DNA of 64,000 nt from Apostichopus japonicus (taxonomy: Eukaryota > Echinodermata > Holothuroidea > Aspidochirotida > Stichopodidae), in contig NC_092579.1 of NCBI RefSeq assembly GCF_037975245.1, positions 3,992,001-4,056,000 of the forward strand, read 5' to 3'. Below are positions 10,698 through 25,600 of the stretch, in pieces; within the stretch, counting starts at the first letter, position 1, and each line of letters begins with the position of its first letter. The notes under the pieces were generated by a model. It saw nothing but the letters and a program-made list of their open reading frames with translations, made no database searches and was not told the DNA's origin. The position numbers were made by a program, and so were the translations under genes.

Positions 10698-13600
10698 CTG
10701 TAAGGTTGTAAGAGAATGAAATTTCGACTCTACATAAAGTGAATTAAACTAATCCTGTTTTAGGGAAATAATATCCAGAAACGTGAGACAACATAGATGT
10801 GTTTCTTACACTCAGGGGCAAAATAAACCTGAAAGCTCAGAGTTTTCAATGAGACTAAAAAGGAACTCTGATTTAACTCACAGAATACATCTTTAAAGCA
10901 GGTGACTGAATTTCATTAATTGTTGTTTTCCACTGCAATATGACTTGAATACAGTATCAATACTCAGTCTAAGTGTGTTGCTTTGGTATCGAAACTGATG
11001 TTTAAAACCAAAGCAAACACCAATACTTAACATACTTTAGAACTGCAATCCTTTTATATGAGATGTGTACATGTACACTTTTTTCTTACATCAACATTTT
11101 ACATACTGCCGACAATTCCTTACATATGAGATTTGAACACCTGATCCCACTTTGCATAGAGGAGTCCAGGCTGCAGTTGTCATTTCAACTTGTGGACTAT
11201 ATGTAACTATCAGCTATTTGCAATACTTGATATTGAAGAAACTGTTCTAGTTCACAAATCTGGTAGTGAGTACAACATGGTAATGAAACATCTTCAGCTG
11301 CATTAACATGCTAAAATAATTAATTACTCACATTCGGGTAGAATGAGCTGAAATGGAGATGTGATTTGGTCAATGTGTCGTAACTTTTCAATCTGTGAAG
11401 AGGAAACAGAGGAAAGCTTTATGATTGCCCTAGAAAATAAGTTTGTGCATATTTCACCTCTATCAATTAAGAGTATGTCTCCAGAAGCAGTTTAACTAAT
11501 ACTTTAAGATGTGCAAATTAGGACTATTTTCTATACATTTGTGATCTGAAGACAGCTTGTCATAAGATTTTCTTCTGGCATTGTAAAATTATAGTTCAAA
11601 CCTTTATTAATGAAAATCAGTTCATCAACTAAGACCGACAGAGTAGAAAATCAATAGATGATGCCTAAACATATACATAGTGTGGTAAGCCATACATATT
11701 AATATTCATATACTTGTGCACGGCCAAATGAAGAGGATTGTCCATTGACTAATGCTGTAACATAAAAAGGAATGAGTTATCATGTTGAGACAAACTATAA
11801 AAACAGAAAAAACCTCATAAGCATTTATCTATATACTTACATCATATTATCCAAGTACATATGTAAAGCTAATTAGACATACTACTTCAAAGATATCTGA
11901 TTAAGAATTTAATGTTCACTGAATAAAATTCATGATATGCACACAAAAAAAACAGAAAAAACAACACGGTTGATTGTATGAATGTAGTGTGACAAACCTA
12001 ATATGTCAAGTTGGGAAATCATGAAACATTTCGTTCTTGTCATGTGTTAAAACTACTTAAAAGCCATTTCTTGCAATATGTTGAATATTAATGACATGAA
12101 GTTGGAGACATCATGAAAATGTGCTCATTGTGCACCAACATGACCATACCAGTATGAACCAAAGTTCATGTTAAGCCCTGCCCACTCATTACTATTCAAG
12201 AGATGGGAACCAAGAAAAATGGGGCACATCTACTCATCATGGGGCATATATCTCCCAAATATAACATTGATTCAACTTGTGGTTTTTGAGATATCGTATT
12301 TACAAGCTGTTTTTGACAATTTTCCACTCATAAATATTAATGAGGTAACATTGTTGTAGCAAAGAACATGTACATAATATGTAGTTACAGCACCGTACCA
12401 AGTATGAACTAAATCAGACATACTCCTCATATTCAAATCTTTCTTTCTGCTACATTAATTCAAAATCAAGTTACCTGCAACTGAATACTAAGCTGGAAAA
12501 GATTCTTCCTAAACTTCCCATATCTTGCTTCTATTTCCAGATTGAACGTATCTTCGATCCCTTTATACTGAAGATGGAATTCTATCTTGTGTCTGTTCTT
12601 TAACCATATGGTTTCCGTGGCAACATCCTTTGAAAGAGAATAATTAGAAGTTGACATTGAAGTGGTTGAAGTTAATGTGTTAACATTCTAAGGATTACAG
12701 GTTCCAGTCCTGCACAGATGTTTAATCTGTGACCTTGGGCAAGGCACTTATTCCAATCAGCCCCTCTTCACCCAGATGTATACATTTAAACCTACGAGGT
12801 AACTTTCACCGTACTCTGATACCCTCATTGAGTATCATTACAAATTGAGAAGAAAGAGTTTCAATATTACAAATGAAATGTTGATTTGTAATCAATGTAG
12901 TAAAAGAGTTTACAATACAGCAACATATGCTAGCATTATTACATACTACTCAACAGGTGCATAAAACTATTCTTCCAACAAATAGAAATTACCTGTGGAA
13001 CAGGAATTACCTGCTTTCTTTACATGTTGACATAAAATAAATAAGAACATTTGACAGACATTACTAACCACTTTTCTTGGGTTACACTGTGAGGTACTGG
13101 AGTTGGTGCTAACATGTAAAGTTGAAGTCATAGACTTGAGTTGAACAGACACAGGATCATGAATTATGGAACCCTTTTGCTGATAGATTTCTTCATTGAT
13201 AAGGCTCTGTTAAAATAGAAATGAGACAATATTACATTATAATTAATGTATATTTAAACATTACCATAAATGCATACACCCATTGCATTGTCCCATGTAT
13301 GAGCAGGAAGCAATAACAGCTCCCTAGTATGACCCTCTCATTAAAACTGGTGTGGCCTTTAATTGGTAAAACAAGCAGCTACTATAAATATCTGATACAT
13401 GGAGTGCAATAAGGTCTAACTCTCTGTACAGATTTTCTGCCTAATCTCTTGTCTGGCTGATTAACTGGACCAACTAATGTGTTATCAAACACTGAGCTCT
13501 GTTATACAGCACAAGCATGTGACTTGAATCCCCACGTAATGAGGGGAATATAAACTGAAATCAGGGAGCTGTTATTATTATACATTGATTGTCTTCAAGA

Positions 13601-16600
13601 TACATTATCAAAGACCATTCATAGTCTCACGGCTTATGTTCTGAAAAATATAAACTCTTTACTCTAATATTGGACAAGGTGTACGTGTTTACAAATGTGT
13701 CTGTTACAACAATTGTTGTCAGTTGTCAATGACCACAGACCAAAAAATATTGAACATGCAATTTTTGTTTAGGACATCTGGTCAGTGTGTTTTGTCGACT
13801 ACAAGGTTATTTTCGACCATCAATGACCACAGACAGCCTGAACCAGCTAATCTTACATTGAAAAGATTCCACCTTTTGAGTTAAAATGTTGAATTGGAAG
13901 CCACCCGAAGTGTAAGTTGTAATCCATAAGCCCTTGCAGGTTTCTCCCAAATTTGTGGTCACTTAAGTGACGTAAAAATAACTGCTGTTTATTATTATTA
14001 TTAAGTAACTCTGACATCAATTAAGTTTGAATTAAGGCAGATGACTGGAATCTGTGAGATCATTTGCAATACCACTTGAGCTGAAAAAAAATCTACTACT
14101 TACTTTATGTTCCAGTGAGTCATCATTATGAAACCAAAGATGAATTGTCAATTGATCCCCCGATTCAGAAACTCTGTTCACAATTGGTAAGACGCAGACA
14201 CGTTTCAACATCTTGGGTATGAAAGGGACGTGAAGACCAATGAGACATGGTTTCTCAGCTTTAACTGCAAAGTGCTGACTATTCATAGAGCAGCTGAGAT
14301 ATTTCCTTTCTTGGCTCCATTTGATAATTTTATCTGAAGAAGATTTAAAAAACTATTTTGCTAGATAAGTATTTATAACATGGTGAAAGGTAAAACACCA
14401 AGCCTAAAATATACCATAGATGATTTTAAATTGACAGTGTTGTGTTAGAAAATGCAACACTGCTTACAAAGAACATCAAAACAGTACAACATCTTGTTTT
14501 TCACTTAATGTATAATTGCAATGTTGCCAAATAAATTGTGTTGCTAACTACAGCCTGCCATAGCTTGAGGTGCTTTTTCCTCCTTTAATAATCTTGTTTA
14601 TTTATCCCTTAAGGTTGGAACAAATGATTGAGGTCATCAGGTCAATGTACTACTGAGAAGAGAAGGGTTCCTTGAAAAACATGTTGGCTTTGTGATTCCT
14701 TGCCATACAATTTGCTCAAACTTCCACATACCTATCAGACTAAGGTAGAGCAAGTGAGTTAAATTTGTCTATGAACTAAGTGAAAGCCAGGAAAGAAATC
14801 ATGTTATTATATATATATATTATATACATTAGCTTTTATTATGTGTATATTTTCCCTTTTTTCCTACCTATATCAAAGTTTACCAAGCAATAGCAAAAAA
14901 CCACACATTCTCAGCAAAAGTAGGCATTTCATCGGGATATTTGAAGTTTTCTAATACAAAACCTTCAAAACTTAACTATTTTACTACCAAAATCTACTAC
15001 TTTTGGAATTCTGTTTAGAAATTGAAAGTTTAACAGCTGTGTCTGCATGGAATGTAAATGAAATTCATGGAAACTTTTTTGAGTCATTGTGTTAAGAAAT
15101 GTATCAGAGTTTGCCTGCTACATAAAAAGGAGGATACTTGTACATTTTTAATATGGAACCACATACTAAATGTCAATTTACACCATTATGCCCTTGAGGT
15201 CATGGTGTTAATAAGCCAATAGGGGTGACATACAAAAACACACTAACTCATATACACACCTTTGTTGATACAACAAATTTAAGTAACTAAATATAATTAT
15301 CAAAGGAATCAATAAACACAATGCAAAAGAAACAGAAACACACCTGTTTGTAATACACCAGAGTACACATCAAGACCCGTCTGGTCAGCTGGAGTAACAG
15401 CACAGTGTGGAATAATCAAGGTGACAGGCTTGTGTAAGGTAAGGCTCTCAGGACCAAATTTCACAAAAGGGGTCAATCTTAGACTCTTCTTTGAGAAAGG
15501 TTCATTGATGGCAGGTTCAGTAGAAACCCATAGACTAACAATCCTTCCAGTGTGTAGTGCACCAGCTGGTACAAGGAGATTAACACCTGCTATAAACATC
15601 TCTCCTCCACGATGATCAAAGTACTGCTCTTTATAAAGATTGGATCCTGGGAACAAAGGAAGTGTCTCTGGAGGAGAAAAGTAATATATTTCAAGTGAAA
15701 GGAAAGTGATTTTGCCACTTCAATGCTTATTCAATGCATTAACACATTTAATGAAAATAGTCTTTTTAACACAAACTTGTTTCACTTTCTACTTGTAGAA
15801 ACAAAATAATTAAGAATCACAATAAATTTTAATTTTTGACTGAACATCAGATATGAAATAATTGACCTGATTGATGAAAACAGATCTAGAAGAGAATATT
15901 TCGTTGAAAGTAACACGAATTACTTTTATTTCAGGTATCTAGATCATATTCCTATGATGTAGCTATTTTGTGAGTAATTTTCCTAAAATAAATAAAAATA
16001 CTTGTTCTTCCATAAACACTGAAACAGCAAGGGCTTGAAATGTATTCCTAGAGTGTGTTATAACAAGGAGGTAAATTATATCACGTAGAAATATTAAAAG
16101 AAATACCCATGTAGCTAAATACATAGGGTATCTTTACCATGCTCTTCCTTTGCAAGTAGCAATATCCGTCTTCCCAAGTCCAGTTTTCCATTAGACAATT
16201 TCAAGGCTCTTTGGACATCCAGTCTCTTGTAACCCTCTTCTATCAAAATTGTGTAATTTACTGACAATTTTGATTCCCTTTTTGAGATTACTTCCTGTTT
16301 CTTTGGAATTTTTACCTGAAACAATGTTGAAATATTACAATTTGTTTATCAAATCTACATTTTTTTATCATACTTTCATCATGATATTCAACTAATTACT
16401 GCATTTGATTTGGCTTCAGTGAATATTCTACACAGACTTTCTGTACACTTGATCTCTACAAACATAACTTTATGTAAGCAGAAATAATCTAAACCATTCT
16501 AAGATCCTGATGTTATGCAAAGTAACCATTCTTTGGCTTCAAGCTTAAAGTTTCAAAGTCTTGACAAGTTATTGCAAAGCACAAACCATTTTGTTAATTT

Positions 16601-19600
16601 CTTTTCCCCCTTCGTTTTCCTTTCCATTCTTCTCCTGTAACGTATCGATGTACTCCAGCACCATTCTTGCCACCTTGTTAAAGTCAATAGCTTTCAATCC
16701 TTCATACATTCCAATCATTCTGTTTGGCATGATGAGCTCTCTTTCATCCAATATTTTCATCAGCATCTTTCCAGATTTTGCTGCTTCCTGAACTGTATCC
16801 TTTTCTGCTGGCTTCAGATCAAAATACATGCCTAGCTTTGCGCAATGTTGTTTATCCAGAAGCTTTGCAATGTCTCCTCTCAACTTTTCATATTTGTGTA
16901 AGCCTGAAAGTGAGGACATAGCATCCACTTGACATTCGAAGGAATATAACAAAGGCTAGATATCACATGTAGAAATAAGAGCACCTGAAGCACATGCCAA
17001 TGGAGTGGCAGTTATGAACAATGAGCAATGTTCACAGCTTACATGCACAAGTACACAACAGGCCCTCAAGAAGCATGCAACCTGTGTGGAGAACGTTGGT
17101 ATGCAAATCAACCTCTGGTGCATGCACACATTAATTATTGGTTTTATACTGTCCACAACTAGCATACAACTTTTCTACTTTAAGCCCTTGTCTTGTGCAT
17201 AAATTCTGGTCTCATATACAGCTTCACCTTCATGGTTGCTTTGAGCTACCAAGTTGGAAGTGAGCATACTAACTAAAAATGAAAGCGTGCAAATTGAACT
17301 TAGAAATGTTTTGGGTTCAGCAGTATGATTAAATTTCTTGCCATCAAAAATGTTTATGTTGATGAAATATTTCCCAATAAACAATGTTGATATAAGTAAC
17401 ATTTGGTGTCTACTGCTAAAACCAAATGCTATTACCTTTTCACCTCTTCTTAGACACTCACCTGGGTCCATGTACTCTACGTCTGCTTATTTTTTCATCT
17501 TCACTAATACACACTTACCTGGTGTATGTCTACGAATAATAAGCATTCATTTTTCTCTAGCAACTGCACTTAGATGCAGGTCAGGGTGGACATCTAAAAC
17601 TAGCTAAGTCCACCCAATTGTTCCACTTCCACATAAAAACTCACCTGGGTGCAGAATTTTCTGGCTTTCTGGAGATAAGAGAATGTCTTTCACCTAAAGG
17701 AAAACAAAAAAACAAAATTATATGACTAATGAAAACTTTAAATGTAAGAATATTTAACATACAATTATGCAGGCTATCTACCTTACCCCTGTGAATGGTT
17801 AGATTTAAAGTAGGAATGTAATGCAGAAACATATGGCAGTAACAGACATGGAACAACACATAATAAACGTGTGAAATCCAAAAAGAAAAAGGAATGCTGA
17901 TGACACTTATTTATGCAGTATTCATTCATTTATACCTAAGATACCCCACAAAACAAAGTTACTTAGCAGAGAAATGAGCAGATGGGAGAAGATGCCGCTT
18001 AATATTATGTAATGAAGAGACATATGAGAAGACAAATAGGTCAACAGATATAACTCACCTTCGATTGGAGGATAAGGGCTGTCTGGTTCATTTCATGTTG
18101 TGTTACTTTTAACTTCACATCAACCATGTCAGTGTCTCCATCTTTGTCCCTTGTAAGTCTAAACTGATGAGAAACTCTACTGGCAGCACAGAGGTAATCA
18201 ATGTCTACATGCTAATGGATAAAAGATAATGAAATCAATGTACTTTGGATGCATAGAATGATTGTTAAGTATTTAAAGAAAAGGTGCCACATATAAGAAG
18301 TAAGAATTAAGGAAAAGCTGGTAAGGAACCAAGACATGTGGTCATGTACAAATCCTCACATTTCATGGGCAGCTGGTGAAGATTATACTTTCCTATTATA
18401 TTAAGAATTCCATGACATAATTTAGGTTTAGATCATTACCAGGGGTAGCAACTCTACAGAAACATATTCGAGTCATAGGTATTCATGTCATTCTGGATAA
18501 ACACAGACTTATATTTATCAATTTCTGTTTGATGAGTGTTTAGAGATTTTCTAGGCAGACATGTAATTGTCTCAATCGTTCACGCTCTCAGGACAGCCAC
18601 TTAATCAAAATCCCAATCCAAGAACTGAGAGTGTGCCACAATAACTGAACACTGCCTCAGATACAAATGGAGGTGAATTATATACACCAAAAGTAAAGCC
18701 ACGGTGAATGGAGCTATTCGCAATACCGTACGAAAGAACATAGGACCAAACTTAACTTCCTTATAAATTCACAACCCAGGAATACCAACTCACACAAGAT
18801 CCTGCTCAGCAACACTGCACAGCAGAAGGTTGCCTATATTGTGGTTCCTGCTGGGATATTGAACCAGAAACCACATAGTTGTAGGGCGACACTCTAACTG
18901 TTACACAATTTAATCCACTTCAAGTAACCAATCCTTAACTACAAGTCTTGTAATGTTAAAAGAAAAACTTTAATAGCATTGGCAATTACAAACCTTTGTT
19001 GATTCTTCCTTTGTTAGATGGTAACCATCACCAGGTGATGACATGATCAGATCAATGTAAGAAACATGGTCTCTGACGTCATTCAATGTCCGGGTAATTT
19101 GAAATGTTGTATAGTTTCCTAGACACAGTTTGGGATGGTGGTCCTCTAACAGCAACTAAACCATAAGAACAAGAAGATTTAAATTGCAAAGAAACACACA
19201 GAGAGTTGATTATACAATTTGTTGTGCCTTCACTCTGTACAGAGAGATCAATACTGCTATAGCAAGTAACATCGTCTTTGTTTCCATTATTTGCTCACAT
19301 TACCAACGTTGCTTGTTTCTTCGGATCCTCCCACCCTCTTAATCCTTGTTGTGAGCCACAATAAAAATTTGGGCCATCTGCATATTTTGGAGGTGAACCA
19401 CATATTTTGTAAGAAAATGAAATTTTAACCGAAGAAATAAATAATAATGTTAGTAAAATACCATGATCCATTCTCTATGAGACTATCAGCATTCTTCCTT
19501 TATGACTATGGGGATACTGTCAGTTTCATTTCAGTACAAATACTTTTGATAGAAACATGTTTTAAGTTAACGTCAAGTTTACATTTTTTCATTTATAATT

Positions 19601-22600
19601 TCAGATTTTTCTTTTCGATGTGCTACGATGAATCAACAAAATTATGTCACACAAATACCTTTAACAAAATCACTTCATAATTTGCCAGTGAAGCATGATA
19701 AAAGTCACTAAACAAATAAAGTAACATTGCCAGTACTCGACTTACAAATCACAATATAAGCCAGAACTGACCTCTAAGCTACTACAGATATCACCATGGT
19801 AACAAGAGATTATCCTCACCTTGTACTCTTCATCACTGTCCTTACAGAAACAAACAGTTATTAAGACATCATCTTTGGCATCTAGTATCCCATTAATAAA
19901 TGGAACAATACGGAATGTATGCTTCTGTTCTGTTTCTTGGTTGACTAGATTAACAAAGACGTAGCTCAGGATGTTAATATCAAGACTGATTTTCTCCGGG
20001 TCTAGCTTCCAATCAAAAGATTTTTCTTCAGTCCAAGTTACTTCACCTATAATAAATAATATTATATATAAAGTATAGTATTGAGTAAACTTAAAAACAG
20101 TATATATCAAGAGCCTATTTGATAAGATATATATAGAATTCAACAGAACTGATTCTCAGCATATAACTCATTGTACTTCTCCTGGTACATTAGTCAATTG
20201 CATTTTAAAGTGCTAATTGGTTACCATCTTTACCTTCTTGTAAATTTTCTTTGTTTTTCAGACCAGTGAAGATGTTAACATCGTGTCGATCTGGCTCAGG
20301 GATAATAGCCGAGTGAGGAATAGTCAGCTGGGCTGGCTTGTCGAGGGTGAGCCCTTCTGGCTCTAGATTTATCAGAGGTGTCATTCTGCCCCTACGAGCA
20401 CTGCCAGGGAGGTGTATGGTGGGATCATAGATCACTTTAACAGCAATTACACGATCAGAGGATAAAGCACCTTCAGGAATAGTCAGATGTACCCCCATGA
20501 TGCTAATAGTCCCACCTTCATACGTGATCCTGTGTTCAATGTATGAATATTGGTGCCTCATTTCAAGTACTTGTGAATCTTTCCTTTGTTTTGGTAGGTC
20601 TTCTCTCTCCATCAAACTTTCCTTACTACGGTCATGATCATCCTCTCTTTCATCAGAACCTTGTGATGAAGTTGATTCATCATCAGGGTCAAATTTGACT
20701 TTTTCAACTGAAAATAGAATAATGGAAACACAAACACCATTAAATGAAGCTTTTACATCTAAAAACCAAATCTGCCATACTGAGTCACATTCATCCCTAA
20801 TCAGAGAATACTGTAGTTAAGTGTTCAAATTTTGCTTAGACTTTTGTCTTCTAAAAGTACTATGGACAAATTAAATTATTCCCTGCTTCTTAAAAGTTCA
20901 TCATTAGAAATGCTAAGCAATTGATTTATAAAAGAGGCATTATTGATGGCATCATAAAATAAAATGCAATAAATTTGTAATACAAAATAACAAATTGCCT
21001 GAAAGCCAAATATTAACCCCTGACTCACACACATTTCTAGAGTTTGTATTGTACTGTATTAGTTTGATTTCATCTATTCTGATAACATCATTTTATTCAT
21101 TCTTACCAGGCCAGTCAAGTAGTTGCGGTACTTGGTTTTCTTCAAACTGAAAGGGGTCAACTTCAGACTGATATGGAGCTAAGTGATATTCATTTGTTCG
21201 GTTTAGCTGAATATGAACCAAACCCTTCTGTAGGTTAGTGACATCATACATATTGATGATGTTTCTTGTCTTCATGAAGTTAATCAAAGTGATTCCTGGT
21301 GTCTCTATCAGAGAAACCCGGCGTAGCATATCAGTTTCTGCTGGTGGTAGACGGAACAGAGTTGCTAATTTCAGAGTGCTGTCTAGAGTAAGATCTTGGG
21401 CAACGTTGACCATTAATCTGCTGTAATCAGCTGAAAAATAAATAAAAGTAACCAAAAATATAGTTCAGGATCTCACTCAGCACAACAAACCAACTGATAA
21501 AACGGATTGATAAATAATGGATGACATCACATTTTCCTATTTTTCACTTGATGATTAGATTGTTTTCTATGTATTTATATATATATATCAACAAAATACA
21601 TTTCTTTTAAATCAGTAAATTTTCTTTCTGTGGAATCTGAATAAAAATGAATTCCTAGTAGCATATTCAGTCAAGTTGGCGTGTGTGTGTGTGTGTGGGC
21701 GTATGTGCTTTTATTTTGTATTCGGATTGAGGACTTGGACAAACAAATTCCAGGTTCTCGGATGTGACTTCTAAAGTATCACTATGCCTTTGCAAGAATT
21801 CTATAGTTAAGTGGTACTATTAAAGTTAGGGTATGTACAATGATGTCCTTGGACTGAATGTAAAACACAGCTGTGCGTGTGCGTGTGTGTGTGTGTGTAT
21901 GACGCCCACGCTTGTACACATAATATCTCAAGATGGTTAACCTCTGCATAATTAGTACAAGAACCCGATTGTTTTGGGTGAAGGTCAGCAGATGTAAAGC
22001 GGTGGAAATCTCAAAGCGCTGTATCTCCAGGACAAGAACATCAAAGGAGCTCATAAATCCAAGGTAGGGTAGCCGTATGTAATGTAAGGTTTAAATATAT
22101 CCAGATGGCAGATAGGAAATTGTACTGTATATTATGCATGTTACTTCCCTATGAAAAGTACAAAAACCCTATTGTTTTTGGTGGAGGTCAAAGGTCATTT
22201 GCAGTTAGCAGAGAGAAAAATGGGAAAATCACAAAAATGCTGTATCTCCAGAACCTAAACATCAATGGAGGTCATATATGCATGATATTCATGATTGCCT
22301 TACATAGTGTAGTAAAGTTTTTGCATAATTTGGTGTAGGTCAAAGTTCATTCAAGGTCACCAGGGGTCAAAATTTGAAATCCTTGTAAATATAACTCCAG
22401 ATGGGAAACTTCATTGGCTCTCATATTTATCATGTGGCTTCCCTATAATGAGTTCAAGACCCCTATTGTTTTGGTGTCATCATAGGTCACACTCTGTAAA
22501 GCCTTATAAACACAAACCTTGTAAACAGGACATCCCAAGATAGGTTTCATGACATGGCTCATACTTTGCATGTGTGTTTCTTACAGTGAGTACAATAACC

Positions 22601-25600
22601 TTATTGTTTTGGGTGAACGTCAAAGGTCTTGGGGTCAGCAGAGGTCCAGGTGTCAAACTATCAAATGGATCACATCAGGTCAAGTATTAAAAATGTAAAG
22701 TCAGCTCTTTGTTGTTAGAGTGAGCATGCAAAATGAATTACCAACGACAAGCAATGTCCCTCTGGCTTTCTTTTATCGTTGTGGTATTATGTTACACAAT
22801 TCCCTGTCATCAAACCGTGTAAGCACTGACTCTATTAAGATTTATACTGCTCTCCATATCCAGTACAAACAGGGTTATTAGCGTGTAAATACTCTTGCGC
22901 TACGTATATATGTATCTAATTATGCAAGTAACTGCTTGGTGGGTTTCCCTCTGGCTAAAATACTGTTAATGTAACGACTCATCTACACAACAAGCATCAG
23001 TGTTACCATAGCAACTTTAACTGTCACTTTTTTAAAACATAGCAACGGCCTTTCCATGATATTGAAAAATGATTTAAAATCATAAATATACTCTTCAGAT
23101 TTTAGGGAGGTGTGATGTACCTCACTTGATGACATGAGAGTAGTTCACATTATAAGGCGAAATTAGGTTAAGGCTTTTATTTTCTACATATTTCACAAGA
23201 AATACATTGGAGGTGTTGATATGCTTTTATGTTATTTGCTTGTTGACCCCAGTAAACTTTGTCAGAAATTGAATGAGTTTCTTATCCCAAAGAATGCCAC
23301 TACAACAGACATTGACGGTGCAATTAATATTAATTGCTCTGGATGAAGACGATGTTGAAATTTATTTTCTCTGTGTTAAGAAAATGCTTCATCTGCATTT
23401 GTGAAGCCATGTATTAAGGCAACTAGATTTGCGTTGCTATTAAAGGAACAGCGAATCCTGTCGTCTGCTACTTATATCAATGTACATTATGCATGCACTG
23501 TCCTGATATGCTGTATGCATTTCATATGCAGTCCAATCTTTTTAAAGGAACTAGCAACTTTGCAATTGCAAAATTGCAGTAAACATTGATACTTGCATCA
23601 CTTAGCTAAAATTCTGTGGAAGGGATACATTAAGACAAGGTGTAGGATCGAAGTTAAGTGCTACCGTGGAGCACATCACATGACCCTTCATGGTTTTTAT
23701 CTTTATTTTCACACATCTCCTAATTGACATACTCAAGCTTGTCTAGTCTCCTGGTTAAATGTGTCTATGATCGATTCCCAAATGACCTTAGTTAAATTGC
23801 TATAAATTTGTTTCAGATATAGAACCGATACCTAGATGTGTTAGTTTGCTTGTATTAGATAGTGATTACATGACTACCACAGGGGTATGTTTAATAGTTT
23901 GTTTGTATTAGTTTGTATTAGATAGTGATCACATGACTACAAGAGGGATATATTATTTTGTTTGTATTAGATAGTGATCACATGACTAGCAGAGGTGTTT
24001 GTTAGTTTGTTTGTATTAATAGTGATTACATGACTACAACAGGGGTATGTTAGTTTGTTTGTATTAGATAGTGATCACATGACTACAAGAGGGATATATT
24101 AGTTTGTTTGTATTAGATAGTGATCACATGACTAGAAGAGGTGTTTGTTAGTTTGTTTGTATTAATAGTGATCACATGATTACCGAAGGGGTATGTGCTT
24201 TTCTGTACACCATGTCCTTTCACAAAATGTCGTTCTGAAACCAAAAGCTTATTACTGACCACATCCCTAACTAGAAAGAAAGGTTTTCAGAAATTAAATT
24301 CTGCTAGCCTTCAACAACCATTGACTTGTAGCAACTTAGAAGTCCCTCTTGAAAAGGAAAAAATATCCAGCTATAGTGCTTTTAAGGTTTATACAAGTTT
24401 CCCTTTGCTGAGCTCAAATGACCTCTGACCTTCACAATGAATAACTGGGCTCTTGAACTCATTACTGGAAAGTCATGTCACTATGACATCTGATCAAGCA
24501 CCTATCTTATGATGTCATGTTTATAATTTCCAGAATGTAACCTCTGCTGAACCCAAATGACCTGCACCCTCCACCAAAAACAATAGGGTTTGTGCTCATT
24601 ATAGAGAAGCCATAGCCATATATACCAGCCACTGTAGTTTTCTTGAAATATCATATTTGCATAGTGTTAATGTTTTCACACCTGGTGACCTTAAATGCTT
24701 TCTGACCTACATCAAATTATGTACAAACTATACAATACACAAGGCTATCATACCATGCATGTATGAGCTCATTTTACGGTTCTGGAGATTTAGCACTTAT
24801 GATATATTCACATTTTGCCCTCTACTGACCCCAAATGACCTTTTACCTCGACCACAAACAATAGGTTTTGCTGAACTCATTACAATAAATCCCGAAGCCA
24901 CATATAAGAATTGAACACGCTACCTTCAATGAGATACCATGTTTACAAGATTGCCACTCTAGTCTCCCTCTGTTGACCTTTTACATTCACGAAATACATT
25001 ACAGATCGTCTGCTCACCCTCGGTAAGCTACACGCCAACTTTCAACTACCTGAAACTTCCACTTCTTGAGGTGTTGTGCAAACAATGCTTTCAGAATTTG
25101 ACCTCAAATGACCTTTTACCAATACCAACAACAACCCCAAACCAGTTCTATCTAAGGGGAACCTACATACCAAATATCAAATGTACCCCAATTATCCTTC
25201 TGCAGTTAAAGCTTTTACGAGCAAGTGTCATATACACATACATAATACACAAGCAATCATCATCGCATAGATTCCTTCTACCCTCGGCAAGGAATAAAGA
25301 TGATTTTAACCTGTTTCCATGATACTCTTGGCTTTATTTACACCTCTGACGAGCTCACTTGACTGTTCATATCTTAATATAATTGATAGTTTGACAATCC
25401 ATCCTACACTACTTAAATTGACTCAAGTCAACACCCCCCCCCCACCCCCCTTCTAAAATCTCCCCTGACAGATTTGAAAAGTTGCAGGTAGGACTATTTA
25501 AGGATAAACAGACTTTACAGAAGGAAATATTAGTCTGGAAATTGACAGCAAGCAGCAGCAATGATCTTTTCATTGTTACCTACCTGCCAAAGTTGATCCC

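Larger units (their letters stand above)
21431..25583. other. intron 6 (4.15 kb): repeats
   Basis: The intron between exons 6 and 7 holds GT microsatellites, dispersed AGGTCA-rich repeats (22.1-22.7 and 24.4-25.1 kb), a minisatellite (23.84-24.20 kb) and an X-box-consensus 14-mer GTTACCATAGCAAC at 23002-23015. No separate gene was seen. Confidence 0.6.
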
